64,000 nucleotides of DNA from Pisolithus tinctorius (Eukaryota > Basidiomycota > Agaricomycetes > Boletales > Pisolithaceae): assembly GCA_024663395.1 (NCBI GenBank), contig JANFAH010000027.1, forward strand, positions 434,001 to 498,000. Reading direction: 5' to 3'. Shown piece after piece: positions 47,303 to 57,859 of the stretch. Each line of letters opens with the position of its first letter. Position 1 is the first letter of the stretch. Below the pieces are notes generated by a model, which was not told where the DNA came from, searched no databases, and saw only the letters and a program-made list of their open reading frames with translations. A program made the position numbers and the translations under genes.

Positions 47303-47375
47303 AACCATATAGCTCAGTGATTAAACCACAAGGTCAACTCCAGGAGACTGCTGGTTCAATCCCACCTTTAGTCAC
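47303..47375 (+). ncRNA. tRNA-like sequence with A and B boxes (possible SINE head)
   Basis: TAGCTCAGTGA at 47310-47320 matches a tRNA A box. GGTTCAATCCC at 47353-47363 matches the B box, and the 43-bp distance is that of a real tRNA. The acceptor and T stems do not pair well, so this is a tRNA pseudogene or the head of a tRNA-derived SINE and not a working tRNA. It would be an internal RNA polymerase III promoter if active. Confidence 0.4.
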
Positions 47376-47404
47376 ATGTTCATCAAGGTCTTCTATGTAG
47401 AACA

Positions 47405-47950
47405 ACCAAGAGGCAATGATGGGACATCCCACCCCCCATTTTTGGAGGCCAGTGGGAGGTCCCATGATAGCTTTGGAGGCTACTGTGGGACATCCCACCC
47501 CCCTCTCTGGAGGCCAGTGGGATGTCACATGATAGCTTCAGAGGCTACTGTGGGACATCCCAGCCCCCTTTCTATAGACAGTGGGATGTCCCATGATAGC
47601 TTTGGAGGCGATTGTGGGACATCCCACCCCCTGCTCTGGAGACCAGTGGGGTGTCCCATGATAGCTTCAGAAGCTACTGTGGGACATCCCAGCCCCCTTT
47701 CCATAGGACAATGGGATGTCCCATGATAGCTTCAGAGGCTACTGTGGGACATCCCACCCCCCTCTCTGGAGGCCAGTGGGATGTCCCATGATAGCTTTGG
47801 AGGATACTGTGGGATGTCCCACCCCCCCTTCCATAGGCCAATGGGATGTCCCATGGTAGCTTTGGAAGCTACTGTGGGACATCCCACTCCCCCCTCTGAA
47901 GGCCAGTTGGACATTCCACCCCTCTCCATAGAGGCCAGTGGGATGTCCAT
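47405..47950. repeat. 65-bp palindromic minisatellite, left side of element C
   Basis: About eight units of 63-67 bp. TGGGACATCCC recurs near 47419, 47485, 47549, 47615, 47679, 47746, 47812 and 47878. Each unit pairs GTGGGACATCCCA with a reversed GTGGGATGTCCCATGATAGC. TGGGA-CA-TCCCA is a near-palindrome. The reversed array is at 61800-62110. Confidence 0.85.
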
Positions 47951-48670
47951 GTACTATATGTCAGAACACCAAAATGCTCTCAAATCAATTTTGTGGCAGC
48001 TTCAAGTCAACCAGATCCACCATGCAGGGCTGTATTGACATATTGCACAGGTAATGTTATCTAATTTTTATACTAACTCACAGAGCACAGTGAAGGGCGA
48101 ATGTAGCAGATTAAATGGGGGCAAATTGTGCAGCTGCATATGATAACAACATGATGGGTCTGATAAAAGATAGACCTGTTTTAGTAGCAATGCGGGTAGA
48201 TTAATTCTCAACACAAAAATAGGCTCTTAGAAAAAGCATTGAACAACAATAGTTGGTGCAGTCATAATGAGGGTCCTGCAGGACATCCTATTGGTCTCCT
48301 TCAAGAAGCAGAATGCCTGGGTTACTCACCTCATAACACTGAGATGGTGGAAACTGCTGAGAAGGGTCAGAGTCCCATGGGTGTGAATGGCTTGGGACAG
48401 CATCATGATGCAGATCCTGTGCAGTCCTCCATTAGTCTTTTAATCAACTGGTATGTCCAGACCTCACCCCATAGTGCCAAGCTGGCAAGGGGCACTCAGA
48501 TTGACTGGGCTCTCGAGTGTTCTTGTGGCTTGTGTGTGCTGGTGGGCTACGAAGTGCATCCTGTGCATGTCACCTGTTAGTTTCAACCAAAATGCAGTGG
48601 GGTAAATCACTACACCATGGTCGCCAGCAATGGGGCATGCATCCCTGCCTTCGTCATGCAGGGTCATTTG
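47950..48670. other. Stretch between the left array and gene iii of element C
   Basis: Mixed short frames and no clear gene. The 3' untranslated part or last exon of gene iii may reach into it (reverse-strand text at 48464-48700). Confidence 0.4.
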
Positions 48671-48674
48671 GAAG

Positions 48675-51321
48675 TCAGAGCATGAAGCCTTGGGGAGCAT
48701 TAGTGGACACCAGAGGGTGAGTGGATTGACTCACCTCACGAGGAACTGTGTCATTATCCATCACCTCCACATGAGGCCACTTGCACGATGGAAATGGGAT
48801 TCCACTCTGTGCATGAGGTGCTGCCATACCTGGATCCTCTTCTTTGTGAGACTTCTGCCACTCGGGATCATCAGACACCTTGCACAAAACCATGCCATCA
48901 GGAGCCTTGACCAGTGCGATCTCTCCCTTTAATGGGTGTGCATCCCTTATGCTGATGATGTCTGCAAAAACGGTCAGCGATCAGTTAGACAAAAAATGTA
49001 CACAATCCCTTCATTCCAGGGTTTGATTTTGACCTCTGGCACACCATCCAGACAATCATTTTTCTTGTCATTGTCATCATCAGATTGTCCATCATACATT
49101 GAGCCTAGCTTTCTCTGCAGATAAGGTACTACAAGTTGGAAGAGAGCATCAGCTTTGAGTTTCTTGTACTCAAAACCAGGGCCCAGTGGAGGCACCCCAA
49201 GCAGCCAGTTGATTATGATGAGAGAGTTCCTCCTAATGAACTCAAGAAGCCGCTGTCAAATGATTTTCTGGGGATCACCAACTTCGACCCCACAGGTCAC
49301 TTATGGGAAGACACTTAGAAGAGAATATACGAAATACCAGAAATACATACTGTGTAGATCTTGGAGTGCTGTTATCAACTTCTCCTTCATCATAGATCCA
49401 AATACCTGGTGGTTGCAATCTCTTGGTATCTCCTTCATTCAACAACACAACTCCAATGCCACAGCTGAACTGGCAGAAGCACTCATCCCTAATAACCCAG
49501 CCTCAGTACCATTCCCTGAGACACCTAATTGCAATGAGTCCGAGTAAGATATGTGTAACATCACTTAAATATTGTGGTGTACTTGTCCATAAGTCCCCAA
49601 ACATCAATGGCACAATCATTGATGTACTTTCATATGATATTGGAACCACCAAATATGCCAGAGGTCTGGCATCCTGCAGGGTCTTGTCCAACATACATCG
49701 CAACTCCAGCAATTTTGATGTCTTCAAGAGTCGACCACACTTCAGCCTGCTCAATGGTAAGATCTGCCACCCACCCACCCACTTACAACCACTTACCGAT
49801 CCAGAGAACTGCATCTTCATGTTGTGGACTCTGACTGCGATGGACTTGACTGATTTGTTAGCAGGCACTGCTGAGGAGCTCTCGCTCCATTCATAAATGG
49901 CCTTCAACTTCTCCTTTCTTGCCACAGTGTCATCTTTGGGGATATCTTTCATGAGTTGATTGTACTCCACCGTAATGATATTGTTGACTGTGGTTTGGTC
50001 GGCTGGGAAGAATGTTATAAAAGAGTATGTGACAAGGGCATGCATACCACCATCAGGTTTCGGTTGGGTGGCCCAATACCACAAGCGGAAGAGGTTGGCC
50101 TCATTGAGCTTCATGTGAGATGGTTTGACACTGAGCCCAGCAGTGACAAGGATGTCATGAGCAGACTTGCCATGTCAATGACCAAGTTCTTCTGCTTTTG
50201 CCTTGACTTTGGTCGCAAAGTCACATATCTCATCGAGAGCAGCATGGGACAAGTTCCCAGTCTTCCTAAATTTCGCATTCTGGGTGTGTTCATGATCATC
50301 CTGACTCACTATATCACTGTTGTCAACATCCATAGCCCTACTTTTGCCCTTGCTTTTAGGTTTGTGTTCCACACAGCGACCAGGACGACATGGGGGAAAC
50401 TCATCCTCAGCATCAGAACTGGAGTCTTCAGCTGGTGGCAAAGATGGAGGAAGTGATGATTCAGAATCATCCTGATCTACTATGAACATGTAAATATCGG
50501 AAGAGAATGCATTGCAGTGTGACAAAAGACACATCAAAGGATAACAAAGTGTCTAGAAAAGAAGTGAAAATGACACAGGACACTTGGTGACTCTCATGAG
50601 GATCCAAAGTGCCTAGCTTTAGACCATTGGGCACTGAACCCACAGTCAGATGAGAGAAGGGGGGGGCACCAAACCCCAGAGTCAAGGATATAACAATGCA
50701 ACATCTACAGAACTGTGAGAGAACAAGAAAAATATTCAAAAAAAAATGAACCTTCATCGTCCAGAAGTTGACTAGCCCCATCATCAGGACATTGACTGCC
50801 CTTGTCAGCAGGAACATTGACCTCAACCTCCTCAGCCTCAGCCTCAGCCTCACCAGTATCCTCCTCCATCGGAGCGCCCTCGACCTGGTCTTCCTGCAAG
50901 ATTGGGGTAGTAGAATTTCGGGAGGACACAGAGACACTAGGAGTGAGTGATCTCCTCCTGTCATGGAGACTGAACATATGTTCTTCCCATCCTTCAGGTG
51001 GTTGCACCATGTGCTGGGGCTTGGGCTTGTCTTTTTTGATCTGTGAAGGCAGGGGTCAGATGGGATTGATGGTGACAAGATAACTTACCTCTGGTGGAGG
51101 GGCCATCTTGGTGGTGGGGATTTTGTGGTTGCAAAGAACCTGGGTGTGCAAATCCATAGAGTTGTCTGTGACTTGGTCAACACTTTTCGGCGCATGAGGC
51201 ATGTCAAGAACGATGGGGGAGGAGGGGGAAAGTGGTCAGATGAGGTATTTAAGTAAAGCCATGCCTTACCTGACATAAAAAAACCCATGGAGTTATTCAG
51301 TAAAATGGTGGCTTGTTGCAA
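48675..51321 (-). pseudogene. Gene iii homologue of element C, function unknown
   Basis: Reverse-strand multi-exon gene. In order: VTDNSMDLHTQVLCNHKIP and KMAPPPE, then a GTAAGTT intron (about 51045-51090); MVQPPEGWEEHMFSLHDRR with an acidic GEAEAEAEEVEV stretch (50705-51010); DQDDSESSLPPSLPPAEDSS and ALDEICDFATKVKAKAEELG (50175-50537); HDILVTAGLSVKPSH and LNEANLFRLWYWATQPKPDG; MKDIPKDDTVARKEKLKAIY and VRVHNMKMQFSG (49503-50114); GVPPLGPGFEYKKLKADAL (48974-49250); and KVSDDPEWQKSHKEEDPG to the stop near 48675. It aligns with gene iii of element A (TAGL, the WYAS/WYWAT pair, VPxxGPxF). Several changes such as NWLLGVP for the DWPAGVP of A suggest decay. No catalytic motif is recognised. Confidence 0.6.
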
Positions 51322-51469
51322 TGAAATAATGACGCTTGTGGTTATTACATGAGTAGTGAGTGGAACAAAAGGAAAATATCAGAAAAGAAGATTGGTGTCA
51401 TGCCATATCGTGATAAGTACCAGGTGGAACAAACCATAAGGAATATGCAATAATCAATACAGAGAGTGT

Positions 51470-52020
51470 ACATACCACTTCATAATAACATATACATGCA
51501 ATGGTAGTGAACAGAGACTTGAACAATGTGGACTCTGTTCACATGGGTCTCGTGCATGTGATTGAAAACAAACCTGCACCACAAACCCTTGAAAGGCCAA
51601 CCCCCCCCCCCCCAAGAATGAACTGTGGTGAATGCCGAGACAGGGGAAGGAGCTGAATGGAAGATGTAATAATGAAAACAGAGGAAATACATCGCTAATA
51701 AGCGGAGACTCGAACCCCAGAAGGCCCAAAATGGAGGGAACACGTACCACTTGGTAATGGAATATGTGTGCAATGGTGGTAAATGGAGAGCCTCAGAAGA
51801 TGAGCTCTGTTCATGTGGGTTTCATGTGTGTGATCAACATCGAAACATCAGTAAATGACAGAACAGCAAGAGAACAGTAAGGAAGAAGCAATAACCAAGA
51901 CAGAAGGAATATGTACCACTTAGTAATATGATACATGTGCAATGATGGTGAATGGAAAGGCTCGGACAATGCCATGACTCTGTTCCCAAGGGTCTCATAG
52001 ACACAATCAATGAGAACCAT
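51470..52020. repeat. Three degenerate copies of a roughly 100-bp unit
   Basis: ACCACTT followed by an A/T-rich piece, TGCAATGRTGGT, GACTCTGTTC or GAGCTCTGTTC, and GGGTCTCRTG occurs near 51475, 51746 and 51914, with unequal spacers. The role is unknown. Confidence 0.5.
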
Positions 52021-53059
52021 CAAAGGCTCCAAACCCCCAAGAGTGCCAAGCCCTCAACTCTTGTGGACAACTGCGCCAAATGGTCAGGGCGGGAGCAGAT
52101 GCAGGTCAGTAACAACATGTACATGATGAAAGGATCCCGATCTTGAAACCTTTGTATTTGCAATATCTCCACTTACCTGCACCAGGTAGAAAATCCATTA
52201 GTAGTTGTGTTGTTGGTTACACTTGAGCCAAATTAAAAATAAAAAAGCAAAGCTTTATACAAAACAGGTATGTTTACAGGGTTACCATGAAAAATACTCC
52301 AGTCAAAGTATGCCAACACTCATCTGCCAGGGACAGATCCCTTGGTTCCATGTCTGGATGTCTGTGGATGAGAACAGTGGCAGAGTCAGGGGTGTCAGTG
52401 GATGTCAGATGTATGGATACAGGGGGAGTGGGGACCTCCATGCCGATGGGGGAAAAGGGGAGCAAAGGGACCACAGTGGTGCCCTCCTGACAGGATGACG
52501 ATGTTGAGGGAGCCGAACTCGATGGAAATGATGGTGCTATGGGAGATGATTACTGTCAAGGAACAAAAGTCTTGGAAAATCACCCACCTTCATGCTGGGA
52601 TCTCAAAAGTAAGATGTCAGCAAGGGTGGCAGCATCGACTGCATTCAATTTGAGATGCAAAACAATAGTGATTAGAGCACCTGCATAACCCTTGAATGTT
52701 AGCTATCAGACAGTGGTTAGAAAATCACACACTTAGGTTGATGGCGCTTATGCTTTGCCCATTATCGAGTGGGGTGGCTGGCACATAGTGAGATGAGGAA
52801 TGGAAGGGAGAGGGAAAGAAACACAGACAATATTGTAAGTCAATAGGTGGATCTCCAACAGAAGGTTCTTCTTCCCCATTTGTTAGCAGCCATGGAATAA
52901 CACATAGGATCCACCTCGGTGAATCCTGCATGCATGGTCTGTAGAAATGTTGTAATTGCACTCTCATTAAACGGATCATTGTATGCCCCAGGTAAAGAAT
53001 ATAACTAACAGAATAGATGCAAAGGCTAAACACTTACTCATTCGTGGCTCACCATGATG

Positions 53060-54110
53060 GAAGCAGAGACAACACTAGGAAGGATGGGAAGACTTAATTA
53101 GCATCCCTACACAGGAGTAATCAGGGATCAGGAACTGAGGAAACAAGTGAGCCTCAAACTCACCAGCTTGTAAGATGAACAGAATATCCTCAGGAAATGA
53201 AAAGGTAGATTTTTGGGTATATCCATACCAAGATGACTTTCAAAGGCTCCAAGCCTTTGAGAGCTGCCAAGGGCACCAAGCCCCTGGCCCTTGGTAGGGG
53301 ACACACCAAACGTTCCCCTGGCATAATAGATGTTGAAGAGAATGTACTGTTGACCATGAAAGTAAGAAAGCGAACAAGATAAACCTGATTAGTGTCTCCA
53401 CACAAAGGTGGTTGGAGATCAGCGAAGGAAGGGAGATGCAAGCCTCAAACTCACCAGCAGGCAAATTGAAAAGACTCTAGTATTGGAAGGAGAAGATGGA
53501 ACTGGGGGTAGCCATGGCAAACCATCAGCCTTAATAGATAACAGAGAGAACACTGCATTAACCAGGAAAGAAAGTGAGCAATAGAAACCCAATTAGCATC
53601 CCTATACAAAGACAATCAGAGATCAGCAAAGGAAGGGGGAGATGCAAGCCTCGAACTCACCAGCAGGAAAAGTGAATGGAGTCTTGTCTCAGATGGACAA
53701 GGCAGAGCTGGGGGTAGCCACAGAAAACCATTGGCCTTGATAGATAACAGAGAGAATGCTGCCTTAACCAGGAAAGTAAGAAAGTGAGTGAGAGAAACCC
53801 AATTAGCATCCCTATACAAAGACAATTGGAGATCAGTTAAGGAAGGGAGATGCAAACCTTGAACTCACCAACAGGCAAAGTGAACGAAGTCTTGTCTCAG
53901 AACAAGGTGGAGATGGAGGCAGCCAAGGAGAAATGTCAGCCTTAACAGATGATGGAGAGAATGTAGCATTGATCAGGAAGTTTGAGAAAGCAAAGAGAAA
54001 CTTGATTAACATCTAAGGGAGACACAAGCCTTGAACTCACCAGTGGGTAACGTGAACAGCTGAGTCTCCTTTGGGAAGTAAAAGATGGACTCCAGGGTAG
54101 CCAAGGAAAG
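53060..54110. repeat. Five tandem copies of a 203-210-bp unit (one 290)
   Basis: The phrase ATTAGCATCCCTATACAAAG or a variant recurs near 53092, 53382, 53587, 53797 and 54000. It is followed by GAGATCAGNNAAGGAAGGG, GATGCAAGCCTNNAACTCACC and CAGAGAGAATG. The first unit is longer because it holds the hairpin-containing insert at 53230-53330. Confidence 0.75.
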
Positions 54111-54202
54111 CTGGCAGTCTTCAATGCCCCGAGTTGTGCTATACAAAGTAGTGCCTCCATGAGATGGAGTCTCATCCACGTGACCAACAGCCAATCCATA
54201 CC

Positions 54203-54229
54203 AAGATGACTCTCGAAGGCTCCAAGCCT
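54203..54229. repeat. Perfect 12-bp-arm hairpin
   Basis: CTCTCGAAGGCT, a 3-nt loop CCA, then AGCCTTCGAGAG. A diverged copy lies at about 53238-53264 as CTTTCAAAGGCT-CCA-AGCCTTTGAGAG, in which the CpGs have become TpG or CpA. Both are followed by a GGCACCAAGCCCC stretch. Confidence 0.75.
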
Positions 54230-54807
54230 TCGAGAGCCATCAAGGGCACCAAGCCCCTGATGCTTGGTAGGGGATGCACCAAGTGTTCCCCTGGCATAGG
54301 ATTAATGATGAGAGTGGAGAGTGGAAAGTGGAGAAGGGAAACAAGTGTGCAAATGTGTCAACATTGTGTATGTTTGGTTACTAAGTACACACCTATGACA
54401 ATTAATTTGTTGGTATTTCCTCCAGGACTCTGGTTTGAATTGAATGCAGGGGCAATACAACATATGTTATATATTAGGTTAAGGCACCAATTAGCCCACC
54501 CTGCATGCATGAACCTCACTGCATACTGGCAGCATCGCAATGTTGCCCATGGCACCACCACCACCAAATAGTCTGCATGCACTGCCAGCAAATTTCTCAT
54601 GCTAAGTCAGCTCTGACTTAATGTGGTAATGATCATCTGCTCACTGCACTTGTCACACTTCTATTGCAAGGCCTTCAAACAATCCATGCATCTTAATCCA
54701 TGACTGCCTTCACACTATTGCCTCAGGTGAGTTTCTTCTTTATTCCTCTTTCCTTTTATCAATTCATGTCACAGAGAGGAACATTTGGTGCATTCCTCTG
54801 CCAGGAT

Positions 54808-54861
54808 TCGAAGGGTTTGGTGCCCTTCGAGCACTGAGATAGGTTTGGTGCCTATCTCAGT
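54808..54861. repeat. Two neighbouring hairpins with the same TTTGGTG loop
   Basis: The first has 8-bp arms TCGAAGGG (54808-54815) and CCCTTCGA (54823-54830). The second has 11-bp arms ACTGAGATAGG (54833-54843) and CCTATCTCAGT (54851-54861). Each encloses the loop TTTGGTG, and the stems are unrelated in sequence. Further TTGGTG words flank the pair (54785, 54866). Confidence 0.75.
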
Positions 54862-55409
54862 AAACTTGGTGTGCTTGTGGTACCAGTTGCACAGACAAGA
54901 CTCCATTTCGTGGAGGTGCTACCTTGCATAGTGCAACTTGGGGTGTTGAAGACTGTGTGCCCAGCATCTGTGCATGAAATCTTCACTGGGTGCAAGGTTC
55001 TATATACCATGTAGGTGTGTGATCCACTTTTTTTTCTCATTTATCTCCCCCTTGACAGTCTCACAGATATCAGCAATGCTAGTGTTGTTGGAGGAATGTT
55101 GGATGATGTGACTCCATGTTGTGGGCTGGTACTCTGACTTGGTGCCAGGGCGTGCTTCAACAATTCTACTATAGCTGTATTGCTTTATTTAACTCCTCCC
55201 CCCTTCAAATGCCTCTTATCTCCTGGGTATGTTTTTACTGACCCTGTGGTGGAATCCATACTAAGATGCTACATATTTCAGTTCTTATTTCATTTATAGG
55301 ATCAATATGCCTCAAGAACATGCTCAACAGGTCATAGCAGCAACCCAACCAGGCAATGGCGTACTCTATTATTTAACCTAATGTGGCTCATAACCAATGC
55401 ATTCTCTTT

Positions 55410-57610
55410 CAGGGAATTATGGTGCCTTCAATGGACACATTCTCGCGAGATATAATGACCACTGGATCACCTCTCCTAATGCCGACTTCGTTCCTGAACC
55501 ATTTCTCTTCAAGAGGAAGACAATCATGCTCTGCCACAACAGCCGATTTGGCCACATCGACTGTTTCCAGTGGCCTCAACTATATGCTGAGCATTATATG
55601 TGGGCTGGATGTATCCCTTGACATGCAGTCTATTGGGATGACCTGACGTGGTCTTGGATGTGGTGGAACATCAGGAATGTGCTGGAAGACTTCGCCTTGG
55701 AGAGAGGATCAGCATTCAGGGTTGGTAGGCTTCATCTGGACAAGTGGAAGCATCTAGAGATCTTGTATACACAACTAGAAGAACAGGCAAAGAACTGGCC
55801 ACCAAAGAACCCTGACAACGAGGGACCTCTCTGGGTGCACATATGGATTAGGCAATGTCAAAGGTCTCTCATGGGTCTGAAGGTATGATATCTTGTTGTC
55901 TGATATTTCAATAGTTGACAATTCTGTAGCAACTCCCATTCACCTTCCATGATATGGTGGTCCTAGTTGCGCTCTTCCAACATCTTTGTCTGGATATTTA
56001 TGCTATGGTAGACTCCCTTGAGATAAAAATTACCCCCCCTTCTGGCCCATTTTTTAATGCAAAACAGCATTGGATGGGTGCATTTACCACAGATCCTGAT
56101 GTCTGCAAGTGACTTTTTGAAGCACGCATCCCCATATGGCTAGTCTGGAAGCTGGAGTTAGTGCTAAAGGATATGAAGATACATTGCAAGGTCGACATTA
56201 CATGCCCAGAAGGCATTATCACTACCCCAGATGAATTCAAGGTCGGCCAAATGCTCAAGTGGAATGCGAGGTGGTATTACCCTGGCAATCCTATGCATGT
56301 CCACACCCACGAAGCTCCAGTAGTGGGTCTTGAGCAATTTGCGGTGCCCTGGCCAGAACCAAGTCCCATGGTGTTGACTCCCACAACCTCTGGCTCAATG
56401 GCCTTGAATACCACGAGTTCCAGCATGCCTGGCTCTGCCTCAGGAGTTGTCAGAATGGATAGGGCTAAACATCGCAGCAGTCCTTGTGGGTGTTTTGTTA
56501 CTGATCGAGATCTTTATGCTTACAACCATCTGCTCACATAATTCTGCAGGTTCAAAGAAGGCCAAGACTTCCACCACTCTGAACATTGACTTGCTGCAGG
56601 ATTTTGATGATCCTGCCTTCCCTGCTCACATTTACTCGGGGCATGCTGCACTTACTGATGTCAACAAGCACCCCAAGAGAATTCATGCTGGTGTGCCCAA
56701 AATCACATATTTTTTCCCTCACCCCACACTATTTATGAGAGGCAAGTCCTCGGAGTGGAGGCAGAGGTACCTCTGGAATTGGTTGGTGGCCAGAGCAGGT
56801 TGGATCATGTGACTCGCTGCTTCGGATGTGTCCCCCGTCATTCCCCATTTGTGGCACTATTATCTTAACACGATTCCTGACTGCATTTCGATCAGTTTTT
56901 CTGGGAACCAAATATGTGAAGCTGCTGATATCTTTGGTCTGGAGTTCATGAAGGTTCAGCATGATGTACCAAGTCATGTGCAGTTCTGTGACATTACAAT
57001 TGGTCTCGCAGACCTCACTACCATTGACTCAGCAACAAAGGGCAAGATTCTCTGGGACCTGTACAAGCATAATTTCTGCTTTGAGCTGGTTGCCTTGGAC
57101 CATCTGCTGGTGCCCGCCCTCTGGTCAAATGTGGAATCTGAGTGGCTGGACCAAGTCTGTCAGGTAAGTTTTTGCCTTGCACCTCAAAAGAATCCATTTA
57201 CTAAATTTTTATGCATATCTTCCTGGGAGATTCGGAGCTTACCATGTTCGCTGAACTCTTCCCAGTTAAGGATCAAGGTCTGGCCTCACTAGAACCCCAA
57301 ACGAAGCTGGAATATGTTGAGAGGTTCCAGATGTTGCTCGCTTTGTGGCCAGGGTTTCTGCTGGATTTGGGAACCTCACTTCCATTGTCAGCCTCACCAG
57401 TGCATGTTTGGGCAGTGGAAAAACAGCTTGCGTTATTTTACATGCAGTCATTCTTCAATAACTTTGGTCATTTTCCTATCATCCTCTGTCTTCTTCTGAA
57501 AAATCCTCGCAGTATTTACGGCTTGGGTGATAACTGCTTAATCCCATCATCATCCACATTATCATCTGCATTGTTGTCTGCACTTCCCCCCTGTCCCCCA
57601 CAAGCATAAT
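55410..57610 (+). pseudogene. Gene ii homologue of element C
   Basis: Forward multi-exon gene homologous to gene ii of element A. It shows GNYGAFNGHILARYND, HWITSPNADFVPEPFLF and DCFQWPQ (55410-55618); FALERGSAFRVGRLHLDKWK (55680-55880); VWLVWKLEL and KVDITCPEGIITTPDEFKVG (about 56140-56300); YFFPHPTLFMRG and WNWLVARAGWIM (56710-56809); KILWDLYKHNFCFELVALDH (57040-57110); and FLGDSELTMFAELFP to FYMQSFFNNFGHF (57210-57475). In-frame TGA codons at 55619-55621 and 56810-56812 break it. The function is unknown. Confidence 0.6.
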
Positions 57611-57859
57611 TACATGGCTATGTACTTGTAGTTACCATTAAATCTGCATCCATTTCACCCCTCGTCTGTGTCATTGTTCTTGCCTATCATGTATCAAAAG
57701 GTCAGCTTTCATCTATCACTGCCAGCTAACCAGACATGCTCATGGTGGCTTGGTGTTGATGACCAGCAGACTAGAATTAGGTGTTCTGGTCACAGTCCTC
57801 CAACTTGGTGTTGCTGGATTGTCGTCTCTCCCTGGCTAGAGAACTGATCAACATTCCAG

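Larger units (their letters stand above)
51322..55380. other. Divergent intergenic region of element C
   Basis: A 4-kb region between genes iii and ii, matching in position the 3.4-kb region of element A. It holds a homopolymer C run at 51601-51614, three degenerate repeats starting near 51475, 51746 and 51914, the tandem repeats at 53060-54100 and the hairpins at 53247, 54203 and 54808-54861. No convincing gene lies inside. Both promoters should be here. Confidence 0.5.

Noticed and set aside
47303..47375. Functional tRNA gene
   Set aside because: The A and B boxes fit, but acceptor and T-arm pairing is poor.
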